A DNA stretch of 64,000 nucleotides from CAYGYG01 sp964354155 (GTDB lineage Bacteria > Hydrothermota > Tepidihabitantia > SM23-42 > CAYGYG01): assembly GCA_964354155.1 (NCBI GenBank), contig CAYGYG010000015.1, forward strand, positions 9,482 to 73,481, read 5' to 3'. Below, piece by piece: positions 41,606 to 50,341 of the stretch (position 1 is its first letter; each line of letters starts with the position of its first letter). The notes below the pieces were generated by a model that was not told the DNA's origin, made no database searches, and saw only the letters and a program-made list of their open reading frames with translations. A program made the position numbers and the translations under genes.

Positions 41606-42477
41606 ACCAGACCGTTACCGACGTGAAACTGCCCGGCATTCCCTTGCTCAAGCAGGGCAAAGTCCGCGAGGTCTTTGACTTAGGCTCTGAACTCCTCATC
41701 GTTGCCACCGACCGTATTTCGGCTTTTGATGTCGTGCTCAACCAGGGCATCCCCCAGAAGGGTATGGTTTTGACCCGGCTTTCGTGTTTCTGGTTTGACT
41801 TCACGAAAGACATCATCCGCAATCATCTCATCACCGCCGACGTAGAGCGTTTTCCGGCCAAACTCAAGTTGCACGCCGAGCTGCTCCGGGGACGCTCGAT
41901 GATCGTCCGCAAGGCCACGACAATCCCGATTGAGTGCGTCGTGCGCGGCTTTCTGGCCGGTTCAGCCTGGGAAGAGTACAAGGCGCAGGGCACGATCGGC
42001 GGACAAACCTACGCAAACCTCAAGCAATCGCAGCAGCTTCCCGAGCCCATTTTCACGCCGGCCACCAAGGCGACCAGCGGGCACGACCAGAATATCACGA
42101 TTGCCGAAGCTGGCCGCATCGTGGGCCGGGATCTTGCGACCCGGCTTGAGCAGAAAAGTATTGAAGTATACAAGGCCGTTGCCAAATATGCCTCGGACAA
42201 AGGCATTCTCATCGCCGACACCAAGTTCGAATTCGGCCTCGACGGTGACGACGCCATCCTCATCGACGAGATGTTCACGCCGGACTCAAGCCGCTTCTGG
42301 GCCAAAGAAGACTACGCGGTGGGCAAGAGTCCGCCTTCCTTTGACAAGCAGTTCGTCCGGGACTACTTGATCAGCCTCGACTGGAATCGACAGCCGCCCG
42401 CGCCCGACCTGCCGCCCGAAGTCATCCGCAAGACGCAGGAGAAGTACTTAGAAGCGCAGAAGAGGCTGCTGGCTTGA
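41602..42477 (+). CDS. purC: Phosphoribosylaminoimidazole-succinocarboxamide synthase
   Basis: 291 residues of the ~300-residue SAICAR synthase type. It joins CAIR and aspartate with ATP in purine synthesis. GKVREVFDLG binds ATP, VATDRISAFDVVL, VVRGFLAGSAW (substrate loop), GHDQNITIAEAGRI and LIADTKFEFGLDGDD (metal and catalytic Asp/Glu). GAAAGGAGT precedes the ATG. No other pur genes are nearby. Confidence 0.96.
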   Translation: MNQTVTDVKLPGIPLLKQGKVREVFDLGSELLIVATDRISAFDVVLNQGIPQKGMVLTRLSCFWFDFTKDIIRNHLITADVERFPAKLKLHAELLRGRSMIVRKATTIPIECVVRGFLAGSAWEEYKAQGTIGGQTYANLKQSQQLPEPIFTPATKATSGHDQNITIAEAGRIVGRDLATRLEQKSIEVYKAVAKYASDKGILIADTKFEFGLDGDDAILIDEMFTPDSSRFWAKEDYAVGKSPPSFDKQFVRDYLISLDWNRQPPAPDLPPEVIRKTQEKYLEAQKRLLA

Positions 42478-43724
42478 AGCTCATTGACCGGTACATCCTC
42501 AAGGACTTTCTTGGTCCCTTCGCGGTCTCCACCCTGGCGCTCACTTTCATCCTGCTCATGGACCAGCTCTTCAAGCTGGTGGACCTCATCGTCCGCAAGG
42601 GCATCGACATCTGGATTGTGATCCAGATCTTCTTCTTGAGCCTGCCTTTCGTCATGGCCTTCACCGCGCCGATGGGCGTCCTCATTGCCGCGATCATGGT
42701 CTTCGGCCGGCTGTCGAGCGACAATGAGGTCACCGCCCTCCGCACTCAGGGATTATCCTTTCTCAAGCTCACGACCTGGCCGCTGGTCTTCAACGTGTTG
42801 CTCTTTTTCTTTCTCGTCGTATTCAACAACACCGTCCTCCCCGAGTCGAACCACCGGGTGCGGAATCTCCTGCTTGACGTGTCTTCCAAGAAACCGACCA
42901 TCCGCCTCCCCGAAGGCGTCTTCGCCTCGGAATTCCCCGGCTATACGATCTACATCGGGCGCAAGGACGAAAAGACCAACCGGATCTTCGATGTCACCGT
43001 TTACGACAACACCAACAACATTTTCATCACCGCGCCGCGCGGCGAGATCGTCGTCTCGCCGGACGAGCGGATCCTGACCTTCGTCCTCTTTGACGGTGAG
43101 AATCACGAACTGGTCGAGGGCGACCGGTACCGCCGGGTCGTCTTTGGCCGCTACGAAATCAACCTGCCCCTCAATACCGAGCTTATTCGCAAGGAACGGC
43201 TCTACCGGAGCGACCGGGAAATGACGTACGGCATGCTCCGCACCAAGGCACTTGACGCCCGGAAAGAGATCAGGTCTCTCAAAACCGAGATCGCCGGCTT
43301 AAGATCGCAGATCGCCGACGACACCGTGAAGCTGGTCGTGAGGGAAACCGCGAAAATCCGCGTCGAGCAGCGCACTTCGGAACTCCGCTTCAAGTTCAAG
43401 CAGTACAATCGCTTTATGGTTGAGATCTACAAAAAAGTCTCGATTCCTTTCGCCTGCATCATCTTTCTGCTGCTCGGCGCCGGCGTCGGCAACACCCTCC
43501 GGCGCGGTGGTATGCTCGGGGTTCTGATCAGCATCTTGCTCTTTTCTCTGTACTACATTTTAATCCTCGTCGGCGAAGAGCTGGCCGACCGCAATACCTT
43601 CTCACCCCTGCTCGGTATGTGGCTGCCCAATCTGGTGATGTCGATCTTTGCCCTCGATTTTCTCTACCATGCCGAGTATGAACAGAGTTTCATCCTGTCC
43701 CGGCTGCGCAAGCGCAAGCAATGA
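42474..43724 (+). CDS. lptF: LPS export permease LptF
   Basis: 416 residues. Three N-terminal helices (FAVSTLALTFILLMDQLF onward), a periplasmic beta-jellyroll part (~residues 110-260), a charged coiled coil, and three C-terminal helices. YjgP/YjgQ family marks include APMGVLIAAIMVFGRLSSDNEVTALR and ADRNTFSPLLGMWLPN. With LptG it forms the inner-membrane part of the LPS transporter; lptB is not in the window. Start is TTG 42474 within the purC stop (TTGA). Overlaps lptG by 4 bases. Confidence 0.9.
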   Translation: MKLIDRYILKDFLGPFAVSTLALTFILLMDQLFKLVDLIVRKGIDIWIVIQIFFLSLPFVMAFTAPMGVLIAAIMVFGRLSSDNEVTALRTQGLSFLKLTTWPLVFNVLLFFFLVVFNNTVLPESNHRVRNLLLDVSSKKPTIRLPEGVFASEFPGYTIYIGRKDEKTNRIFDVTVYDNTNNIFITAPRGEIVVSPDERILTFVLFDGENHELVEGDRYRRVVFGRYEINLPLNTELIRKERLYRSDREMTYGMLRTKALDARKEIRSLKTEIAGLRSQIADDTVKLVVRETAKIRVEQRTSELRFKFKQYNRFMVEIYKKVSIPFACIIFLLLGAGVGNTLRRGGMLGVLISILLFSLYYILILVGEELADRNTFSPLLGMWLPNLVMSIFALDFLYHAEYEQSFILSRLRKRKQ

Positions 43725-44803
43725 AGACCATTGACCGCTTCATCACCCGGGAGTTTACACGGTATTTTGTCTACGCAACGCTGATCCTCGTCTTCTTGTA
43801 CATCATAATCGATCTCTTCGAAGACCTGGGCAAGTTTATCGAGAAGAACGTCGCGGTCATTTCCCTGGTCAAGTACTACGCCCTCATCGCCCCTTCCTAC
43901 ACCGTGCTCTTGATGCCGGTCGCGGGCTTGATGGCGACCTTCCTCGTACTCGGCTTCATGACCCGCTATCGCGAGGTCATCGCCCTGAAGTCGGCCGGCA
44001 TTTCGGTGTGGCGTCTCTTTGTCCCGATTCTGGGAATCGGCTTTGCCCTGGTCATCGGTTCGTTTGTCCTGAACGAGGCCGTCACCGTCCGGGCCAATCG
44101 GCTGTTTGCCGAGGTCAAAACCGTAGAAATCGACAAGCGGCCCAGGCCGAGCCAGCGCATTCGCCGCAACTTCTTCTACTACGGGGAGAATGACCGGATC
44201 TTCTACATCCGGCAACTGGGCGCAACCGAAGGCGAGCTTTTCAATTTCGTCATCTGGGAGCTGGGCGGCGGACAAAAGATCAAGAAACGTCTTGATGCCG
44301 ATCTGGCAAGGTGGCAGAACGCCGCCTGGACCGCGTACCGCGTCACGGTCCGCGAATTCCTGGCCGATACCCTCGAGACGATCACCCGCCACGATTCATT
44401 GCGGCTTGAAGACGTAGTCGAGAAGCCGGTTGATTTCATGAAGGACTTAAAACCGCTTGACCAGACCAATGTCGTGGAACTGGCCGGATTCATCAGGAAA
44501 AAAATCAAGGCCGGCGACGACGTATCCAAGGAGAAGGTCGAGTTCAACTACCGTATCTCGTTTCCGTTCATCAACTTGATCCTGCTTCTCCTGGGGTTTC
44601 CACTCGCGCTCATTCTGCGCAAGGGCGGCGTGGCCTTCGGTATCGGGCTCGGCCTGATTTTTGCGTTCACCTACTGGGGGATGATTCAGACTTTCCGCGC
44701 CTACGGCGTCGCCGGCGTCGTCGACCCGATTCTTGCCGCCTGGATCCCCAACGCGCTTTTCCTCGCCGCCGGCATCGTCCTGCTCATCACCACCAAAAAG
44801 TAA
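43721..44803 (+). CDS. lptG: LPS export permease LptG
   Basis: 360 residues, same fold as LptF: MKTIDRFITREFTRYFVYAT and VLLMPVAGLMATFLVLGFMTRYREVIALKSAGIS are typical for LptG, followed by a periplasmic domain and helices ending GVAFGIGLGLIFAFTYWGMIQ. It works with LptF and LptB2 to extract LPS from the inner membrane. Last gene of the cutA chain. The pairing of lptF and lptG in tandem is the usual arrangement. Confidence 0.92.
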   Translation: MKTIDRFITREFTRYFVYATLILVFLYIIIDLFEDLGKFIEKNVAVISLVKYYALIAPSYTVLLMPVAGLMATFLVLGFMTRYREVIALKSAGISVWRLFVPILGIGFALVIGSFVLNEAVTVRANRLFAEVKTVEIDKRPRPSQRIRRNFFYYGENDRIFYIRQLGATEGELFNFVIWELGGGQKIKKRLDADLARWQNAAWTAYRVTVREFLADTLETITRHDSLRLEDVVEKPVDFMKDLKPLDQTNVVELAGFIRKKIKAGDDVSKEKVEFNYRISFPFINLILLLLGFPLALILRKGGVAFGIGLGLIFAFTYWGMIQTFRAYGVAGVVDPILAAWIPNALFLAAGIVLLITTKK

Positions 44804-45050
44804 CCCCCTGGGGTCAAATCTCCATCAATTGAGTAGCGAGCAGAGGGTAGCAAGTAGAGAGAAGAGGGATTATCGCGCATCCTGTATCGTGGATCGCTCT
44901 CTTTCTCGCCACAGTTGCGTCATTCCACCACTCCATCATTCCATTATTCCAATCTTCATAGCTCCATCGCTTGATCGCTTAATTGCTCGATTGCCCAATT
45001 GCCTGATTGCTAAATTGCTTAATTGCTTGATTGCTATTCCCCTTGCCCCC
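44804..45050. repeat. Low-complexity degenerate tandem repeats
   Basis: The gap before ddl contains several short-unit arrays: AGTAGCGAGC-like (about 44830-44860), GTATCGTGGATCG (about 44882-44896), CATTCCACCACTCC-like (about 44922-44950), and an 8-bp array built on ATTGCTTG/ATTGCTAA (about 44965-45035). No gene is visible. Related units recur at 28.97, 58.9, 59.8, 61.6 and 62.6 kb. Confidence 0.7.
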
Positions 45051-45078
45051 TTGACATCGACTCGAATCTGCGTAAGAT
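45051..45078 (+). promoter_or_regulatory. Promoter of ddl
   Basis: Perfect TTGACA (45051-45056), 16 bp, TAAGAT (45073-45078). The leader to ATG 45092 is only ~6 nt. Confidence 0.7.
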
Positions 45079-45091
45079 TACTTGGCGAGCA

Positions 45092-46195
45092 ATGAAAAAG
45101 AGAATCCGCGTCGGCATCCTGTTTGGCGGCCGGTCCGCTGAGCACGAGGTCTCTCTCCAATCGGCTAAAAATGTCATTGATGCCATTGACAAGAAAAAAT
45201 ACGAGGTCGTTTTGATCGGCATCGACAAAGCAGGTATCTGGCGGATCGGCGGACCTTCCCGTTTCATCCTCAATGCCGCGAATCCCAAGCTGGTCAAGCT
45301 GAATCGTCTCAGTGAGGGCCTGGCCCTGGTCCCCGGCGACCGAACGAGGCAGCTGGTCAAGATAACGCAGCACGAGCCGGTGCCGCCGATTGATGTCATC
45401 TTCCCCATTCTGCACGGGCCGTTCGGCGAGGATGGCACGGTTCAAGGCCTGCTCAAAATGGCGGACCTGCCGTTTGTCGGAGCCAGTGTCTTGGGCTCGG
45501 CGGTCGGCATGGACAAGGATGTAATGAAGCGGCTCTTGCGCGACGCGAAAATCCCGACCCCCAATTTTGTCGTGCTGCAGCGCGCCGAGCTGGCGTCGGT
45601 CGATTTCCGTGACGTGGCCCGGAAAATCGGCCTGCCCTGCTTCGTCAAACCAGCCAATCTCGGCTCATCGGTCGGCATTAGCAAGGTAAAACGAGCGGCC
45701 GATTTCAAGAAGGCGATCGGTGACGCCTTCGAATATGACCGCAAGATAATCATCGAGGAGTACATCGCAGGCCGCGAGCTGGAATGCTCGGTCCTGGGCA
45801 ATGAAAACCCGCTGGCCTCGGTGCCCGGGGAGGTTATTCCCCAGCACGAGTTCTATTCCTACGACGCCAAGTATATCGACGAGAACGGCGCCGTCTTCAA
45901 AGTGCCCGCCGAACTGCCCCCGCCGACAACCAAGGCGGTTCAGGAGCTCGCCGTCAAAACCTTCAAGGCGCTGTGCTGCGAGGGCATGGCCCGGGTCGAC
46001 TTTTTTCTGCGCGACAACCGGGAGTTGTTCGTCAATGAACTCAACACCATCCCGGGCTTCACCAAGATCAGCATGTACCCGAAACTGTGGGAGGCCACCG
46101 GTATTTCGTACGGCCGGCTGATCGACCGTCTGATTCAACTGGCGCTTGACCGCCACAAGAAAGAAAAAAGGCTGAAGACTTCCTACCACCCGTAG
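45092..46195 (+). CDS. ddl: D-alanine--D-alanine ligase
   Basis: 367 residues from ATG 45092, an ATP-grasp enzyme making D-Ala-D-Ala for peptidoglycan. FGGRSAEHEVSLQSA (Glu for the first substrate), ILHGPFGEDGTVQG, FVGASVLGSAVGMDKD, and NELNTIPGFTKISMYPKLW (metal and second-substrate region) are all present. A longer upstream frame to 45023 runs through low-complexity sequence and is rejected. Not adjacent to mur genes. The organism therefore makes peptidoglycan (inference). Confidence 0.96.
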   Translation: MKKRIRVGILFGGRSAEHEVSLQSAKNVIDAIDKKKYEVVLIGIDKAGIWRIGGPSRFILNAANPKLVKLNRLSEGLALVPGDRTRQLVKITQHEPVPPIDVIFPILHGPFGEDGTVQGLLKMADLPFVGASVLGSAVGMDKDVMKRLLRDAKIPTPNFVVLQRAELASVDFRDVARKIGLPCFVKPANLGSSVGISKVKRAADFKKAIGDAFEYDRKIIIEEYIAGRELECSVLGNENPLASVPGEVIPQHEFYSYDAKYIDENGAVFKVPAELPPPTTKAVQELAVKTFKALCCEGMARVDFFLRDNRELFVNELNTIPGFTKISMYPKLWEATGISYGRLIDRLIQLALDRHKKEKRLKTSYHP

Positions 46196-46237
46196 CCGGA
46201 TCGGTCACATAATCCGCTTGCCGCCGTCTGATTGCCC

Positions 46238-46265
46238 TTGATTTCAGATGATTTTCGCCGATAAT
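46238..46265 (+). promoter_or_regulatory. Promoter of the GT39 gene, leaderless
   Basis: TTGATT (46238-46243), 16 bp, GATAAT (46260-46265). ATG at 46271 is 5 bases downstream. Confidence 0.65.
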
Positions 46266-46270
46266 ACCCC

Positions 46271-47656
46271 ATGGGGCGACACCGCCTATTCCACCCGGTT
46301 TTGATTGCTGCCCTCTGCCTGGCCTCGCGCCTTACCTTCTTTGTTCTCGTGCGGTCATGGGACGAGGGCGTCGCGCCCCGGCTGATTGCGAGCGACTACA
46401 TCGGATACCATCGCCTCGCCCTCGGTGTTATCGAAAACCACCGCTTTGCCTGCGATCCGGCCGGACCACCCGAAGCACTGCGAACCCCTGGCTATCCGGC
46501 CTTCGTCGCCGTCGGCTATGCTCTCTTCGGCCAGAAACTCTCGCTCATCATCCTCGGGCAGATCTTACTCGACACCATGACCGCGCTCCTTCTTTTTTTC
46601 ACCATAACCGGCGTGCTCGGACCATCGATCGGCTTCGGCTCGGCCCTCATCTACGCGATCGATCCATTCGTCGTCCTCTTTGCCAACTCGCTCGGCAGCG
46701 AAACGCTGTTCATCTTCTCGCTCGCCGGCGGATTTTACTTGTTGACGCGGGGTTGTCGGCTCGAACCCGACCGGCATCCCGCCCTCAAGCTGGGCGCCGC
46801 GGCGGTCGCCTTCGGCCTGGCCGCGCTGACGAGGCCCATTGCGTTTTACCTGGCGCCCCTCGTCACCGTCGTCATCTTGATCCGATACCGGGGTCAAGCC
46901 TGGCGCGCCGCCAAACTCGCGCTGCTGTTCGTGCTCTTCTTCCTCGTCACGGTTGTGCCCTGGATGATCCGAAACTACTCAACCTTCAAATCCTTCAGCC
47001 TGTCGACATCCAGTTCGTACAATTTCCTCTTCCTGTATGCACTCGAAGGCGAGATGGAGCGGCTCCACCAGGGACCGGAATCGGTCAGCGAATCGCTGAC
47101 GCGCGAGGTCGACCGCCTTATCGTCCGGACCGGTGAAGATCCGGGCCGGCTCAACGAATTCGAGAAGGCCCGGTATTGGCAGCAGCTGGCCTGGCGTAAG
47201 TTGACGGCAAGCCCGGGTATTACCGTCAAACATTATTTCCTTGGCATCTTCCGCTTCTTCTTCAGCGTTGAGACCGAGTATTATGCCCATCTTCTGAACC
47301 TGCCCCGGAGCGCGGTTCAGTTCACACCCAGGGTCTACCCGGGTGTTGTCAGTATGGTCCAGGCCTGGTTTGCCCGTAAACCGAAAGCGCAGATCGTACT
47401 TGGGCTTGGCCTGGGGCTGTATCTTATTGCGACTTACTCGCTTGGCCTGGCCGGCCTCTTCACCGGCTGGACCCCGGAGCGCAGTTGGTTCCTCGGTACC
47501 GCCCTGCTCGTTACCCTGTATTTCATTGGCATCACGGGAACCGTGGGTGATTCCCGACTGAGGATGCCCGCGGTTCCTTTCTATCTTTGCTTTATCGGTA
47601 TCGCTCTGTCAAGGATACTCAACCGGCGTGACCGGCGAGGGTGCACTGCGGCCTAG
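46271..47656 (+). CDS. Multi-pass glycosyltransferase, GT39/ArnT-like
   Basis: 461 residues with about 10 membrane helices. SDYIGYHRLA holds the acidic residue of the first periplasmic loop of this superfamily, and RTPGYPAFVAVGYALFG is the family motif after helix 2. Such enzymes move sugars from polyprenyl-phosphate carriers to proteins or lipids on the outer face of the inner membrane. Donor and acceptor unknown. Predicted leaderless; ends inside a 12-bp inverted repeat. Confidence 0.82.
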   Translation: MGRHRLFHPVLIAALCLASRLTFFVLVRSWDEGVAPRLIASDYIGYHRLALGVIENHRFACDPAGPPEALRTPGYPAFVAVGYALFGQKLSLIILGQILLDTMTALLLFFTITGVLGPSIGFGSALIYAIDPFVVLFANSLGSETLFIFSLAGGFYLLTRGCRLEPDRHPALKLGAAAVAFGLAALTRPIAFYLAPLVTVVILIRYRGQAWRAAKLALLFVLFFLVTVVPWMIRNYSTFKSFSLSTSSSYNFLFLYALEGEMERLHQGPESVSESLTREVDRLIVRTGEDPGRLNEFEKARYWQQLAWRKLTASPGITVKHYFLGIFRFFFSVETEYYAHLLNLPRSAVQFTPRVYPGVVSMVQAWFARKPKAQIVLGLGLGLYLIATYSLGLAGLFTGWTPERSWFLGTALLVTLYFIGITGTVGDSRLRMPAVPFYLCFIGIALSRILNRRDRRGCTAA

Positions 47657-47711
47657 TGCCGCACCAACTTTTTTCACCTAAAAATGCTTTGCCGCTTTGT
47701 GGTGCGGCACT
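47655..47711. repeat. 12-bp perfect inverted repeat between convergent genes
   Basis: AGTGCCGCACCA (47655-47666) and TGGTGCGGCACT (47700-47711), 33 bases apart, the loop containing a T-run. Likely a bidirectional terminator between the GT39 and dNK genes, or a small foldback element. A second small hairpin (GGGGG/CCCCC) follows at about 47718-47735. Confidence 0.5.
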
Positions 47712-47746
47712 TCCGCTAGGGGGTAGGCCCCCCTTCGGCGCTCGTC

Positions 47747-48379
47747 CTACGCACCTTTCGAGAAAATCACCCGCCGGCCCGTGAAGTGGATGATTTCGTT
47801 GTATATCGCCTCGAAGTCTTTGGGATTGTTGACGAAATCAAGGTTCTCGGTGTTGACGATCAGAAGCGGCGCGTCGTTGTACTGAAAGAAGAATGAATTG
47901 TAGGCATCGGACAGCTGCGCCAGATACTCGTAAGAGAGTTCGCGCTCGAAGACCCGGTCTCGCTTGCGAATCCGCGTAATCAAGGTCTCCGGCGCCGCCT
48001 GGAGATAGATGACCAGACCCGGGCTGGGGATATCGGTTTTCAACACCTGGAATATCTTTTCATAGAGGCCGAGCTCGGGTTCAGTCAGGTTCACGTAAGC
48101 AAATATCCGGTCCTTCAGAAACATGTAGTCGGATACGATTCGGGACTGGAAAAGGTCCGCCTGGGCGATGGTCGTTTGCTGCTTGTGACGGGAAAGCAGG
48201 AAATAGATCTGGGTCGGAAACGCGAAGCGCTTGACGTCCCGGTAGAAGTTGGGCAGGAAAGGATTCTCCTCGACCTCTTCCAGCACCAGCCGCGCGTTCA
48301 TTTTCTTGGCCAGGGCCGTGGCCAGAGTCGTCTTGCCCGCTCCGATGACGCCTTCAATCGCTATGTACTTGAATTCCAT
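47747..48379 (-). CDS. Deoxynucleoside kinase
   Basis: 210 residues, dNK/dGK family. P-loop IEGVIGAGKTTLA at residues ~8-20, EEVEENPFLPNFY (substrate Glu), SDYMFLKDRIFA (DR motif) and the lid region RIRKRDRVFERELSYEY. It phosphorylates deoxynucleosides in salvage; specificity cannot be read from sequence. Start overlaps folK by 26 bases. Last gene of the tig chain. A folK/dNK pairing is seen in many bacteria. Confidence 0.9.
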   Translation of the reverse strand: MEFKYIAIEGVIGAGKTTLATALAKKMNARLVLEEVEENPFLPNFYRDVKRFAFPTQIYFLLSRHKQQTTIAQADLFQSRIVSDYMFLKDRIFAYVNLTEPELGLYEKIFQVLKTDIPSPGLVIYLQAAPETLITRIRKRDRVFERELSYEYLAQLSDAYNSFFFQYNDAPLLIVNTENLDFVNNPKDFEAIYNEIIHFTGRRVIFSKGA

Positions 48380-48836
48380 CGCAATCTACCCCGCGTAACA
48401 TCTCGCTGACCGTCTTGCCGTTCACCGGATGGACGTAATCCGGCGCGATTCGGGACAGCGGCACCAGCACAAAACCGCGCACCGCCAGGCACGGATGTGG
48501 AATCCTCAGATCCGGCCCCTCCAACACATACTCGCCGCAGGCAAGAATGTCAAGATCAATCGGTCTCGGCGCCGACCAGCCATGCCCCCTGCGTCCCATC
48601 GCCCGTTCGATCTTTTGCAGCCGGCGCAGCAAAACGTCCGGCTCCATGTCCACCTCGACCTCAACGACTTGATTCAGGTACGGCGGCTGGTCGGTATCGC
48701 CCCAGGCCGGTGTCTCGTATACCGGCGAGGCCTTGATGATGCGAATCGACGGTCCATTCATCAGGCTTCTCGCCTTCTCCAGATTGGCCGCCCGGTCGCC
48801 CTCATTAGATCCCAGCCCGACGTAGACTCGTTTCAC
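48354..48836 (-). CDS. folK: 6-hydroxymethyl-7,8-dihydropterin pyrophosphokinase
   Basis: 160 residues. It transfers pyrophosphate from ATP to hydroxymethyl-dihydropterin in folate synthesis. YVGLGSNEGDRAANL at the N-terminus and the signature RPIDLDILACGEYVLEGPDLRIPHP with metal-binding Asp pair (DLD) are intact. ATG overlaps the porX-like stop by 4 bases. Start is preceded by GAAACGAG, with no good Shine-Dalgarno sequence; coupling to the upstream gene is likely. Confidence 0.95.
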   Translation of the reverse strand: MKRVYVGLGSNEGDRAANLEKARSLMNGPSIRIIKASPVYETPAWGDTDQPPYLNQVVEVEVDMEPDVLLRRLQKIERAMGRRGHGWSAPRPIDLDILACGEYVLEGPDLRIPHPCLAVRGFVLVPLSRIAPDYVHPVNGKTVSEMLRGVDCDGIQVHSD

Positions 48837-50341
48837 CGCGGTTTGAGCACTCCGAAAGGCAGGATCATCTCTTCCATTGATATCCCGCCGTGCTGGAGCG
48901 TAAATTTGAATTCCCGTTCGTACTCGCTCGGCTTGGTCGGATAGATAAAGTAGTAGTCCTCGCGCGCGATCAGAAAACGGACCGAGACGCTTTCCGAAGG
49001 TAGCATGAAATCGGCCGGGTTCTCCAGGATAACGGCGCCGCGCGGGTCGCTGCGCAGTGCCGGACCATACTTATATCTCAAGTTCGATGAAATCTCGCGG
49101 CCACCGTAGACGAGCACCGGTCGCTTGACCCGGATAAAACCATGATCACTGGTCAGAATGACGCGCCGTTTCTTCGCCGCCAGCTTCTTGAACACTTCAA
49201 AGAGCGGTGAAGTCGGAAACCAGAAGGCCACGAGATTGAGGAAAATCCGCTCGTCATTGAGCAGTCCCTTCATATTCTCCCGGCCCGGAATCGAATGGAT
49301 CAGGATATCAAGGAAGTTGACGATATAGACCGTAATATCGGCTTCCCGGGCCACGACCGTGTTGATCGACTTGCTGATGTCACTGAGCGAAACGACCTTG
49401 TGAAACTGCACCTGTTTCTTTTCATAGCCGAGCCGCTTGAGCTGTTCCAAGAGCAGCTCCTTCTCAAACCGGTTTTGCCCGCGTTCTTCAAAGGTCCAGT
49501 AGGTCGGGAACTTGGTGATGATCTCCAGCGGCAAGAGCCCGGACATGAGAGCGTTGCGCGAATACGGCGTCGCGGTCGGCAGGATTGAATAGTAGAAGTC
49601 GGTCGAGACGTCGAAGTGGTCGCGAAGGTAGGGTAGAATCTTGATATACTGGTCGAGCCTCAGTGAATCGAGGATGAACAGAAAGATCGGCCCCTCGCGC
49701 AGATAGGGCACAACCACCGTTTCAAGGAACTTATGCGAGAATATCGGCCCCTCTTGCAGTAGGTTCCGGTAGTTCTTCTCGATGTACTTGTTGAAAGCCC
49801 CGTCGGCCTCGGCTTTCCGGGCATCGTGAATCTCCCTCAAGCTCTGGTCGCCGATCTCGAGCATCTTCAAGTCCCAGGCGACCTGCTTTTCGTAGTAACT
49901 GGCCCAGCCCCGGGACGTGCCTGGCAGCTCGATATCACGCATCTCCTGGGAATAGTCCTGAAGCATTCCTTTTTCGATGAGCTGGCGCCGTTTGAGGGTC
50001 CGGTTCAATACCGACATAATCTGGTTGAAACTGAACGGCTTGGTTATGTAATCATCCACCCAATCGCTGTACGCCCGTTCCATCAACTCCTGTTCCTCGC
50101 TCTTGGTGATCATCACTACCAACTGCTGCGGGTTCTTGCCCTTGATCTTCTTGAGCACCTCGAGCCCGTCAATCCCCGGCATTATTTCATCCAGGAAGAC
50201 GATGTCAAACGACTCTTTTCGCAGCAAACTCAATCCGTCTTCGCCGGAAGCCGACGGCGTCACTTTGTAACCTTCCTGATTCAACAGATAGATAAACGGC
50301 TTCATCAAGTCGACCTCATCATCGATCCAGAGAATTCTCAT
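48833..50341 (-). CDS. porX: PorX-like response regulator with PglZ/alkaline-phosphatase-type domain
   Basis: 502 residues. Receiver domain (~1-120): acidic pocket ILWIDDE, phosphoacceptor Asp51 (VFLDEIMPG), Thr79/Lys101. The rest is a PglZ-type alkaline-phosphatase fold with metal ligands suggested at Asp225 (FILDSLRLD), nucleophile Thr258 (PTATPYSRN), Asp345/His349 and Asp399/His400 (LTSDHGF). This is the architecture of PorX, which controls the type IX secretion system in Bacteroidetes and whose effector domain is reported to be a phosphodiesterase. A sensor kinase gene precedes it (overlap 4 bases), and two proteins here carry T9SS-type tails. Function as a T9SS regulator is inferred. Confidence 0.87.
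   Translation of the reverse strand: MRILWIDDEVDLMKPFIYLLNQEGYKVTPSASGEDGLSLLRKESFDIVFLDEIMPGIDGLEVLKKIKGKNPQQLVVMITKSEEQELMERAYSDWVDDYITKPFSFNQIMSVLNRTLKRRQLIEKGMLQDYSQEMRDIELPGTSRGWASYYEKQVAWDLKMLEIGDQSLREIHDARKAEADGAFNKYIEKNYRNLLQEGPIFSHKFLETVVVPYLREGPIFLFILDSLRLDQYIKILPYLRDHFDVSTDFYYSILPTATPYSRNALMSGLLPLEIITKFPTYWTFEERGQNRFEKELLLEQLKRLGYEKKQVQFHKVVSLSDISKSINTVVAREADITVYIVNFLDILIHSIPGRENMKGLLNDERIFLNLVAFWFPTSPLFEVFKKLAAKKRRVILTSDHGFIRVKRPVLVYGGREISSNLRYKYGPALRSDPRGAVILENPADFMLPSESVSVRFLIAREDYYFIYPTKPSEYEREFKFTLQHGGISMEEMILPFGVLKPR

Noticed and set aside
44804..45050. CRISPR array or clustered regular repeats
   Set aside because: Units are 8-14 bp, degenerate and not separated by unique spacers of constant length.
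46271..47656. Signal for O-antigen ligase (WaaL) in the GT39-like protein
   Set aside because: The RTPGYP motif and the acidic first loop match GT39/ArnT rather than WaaL.
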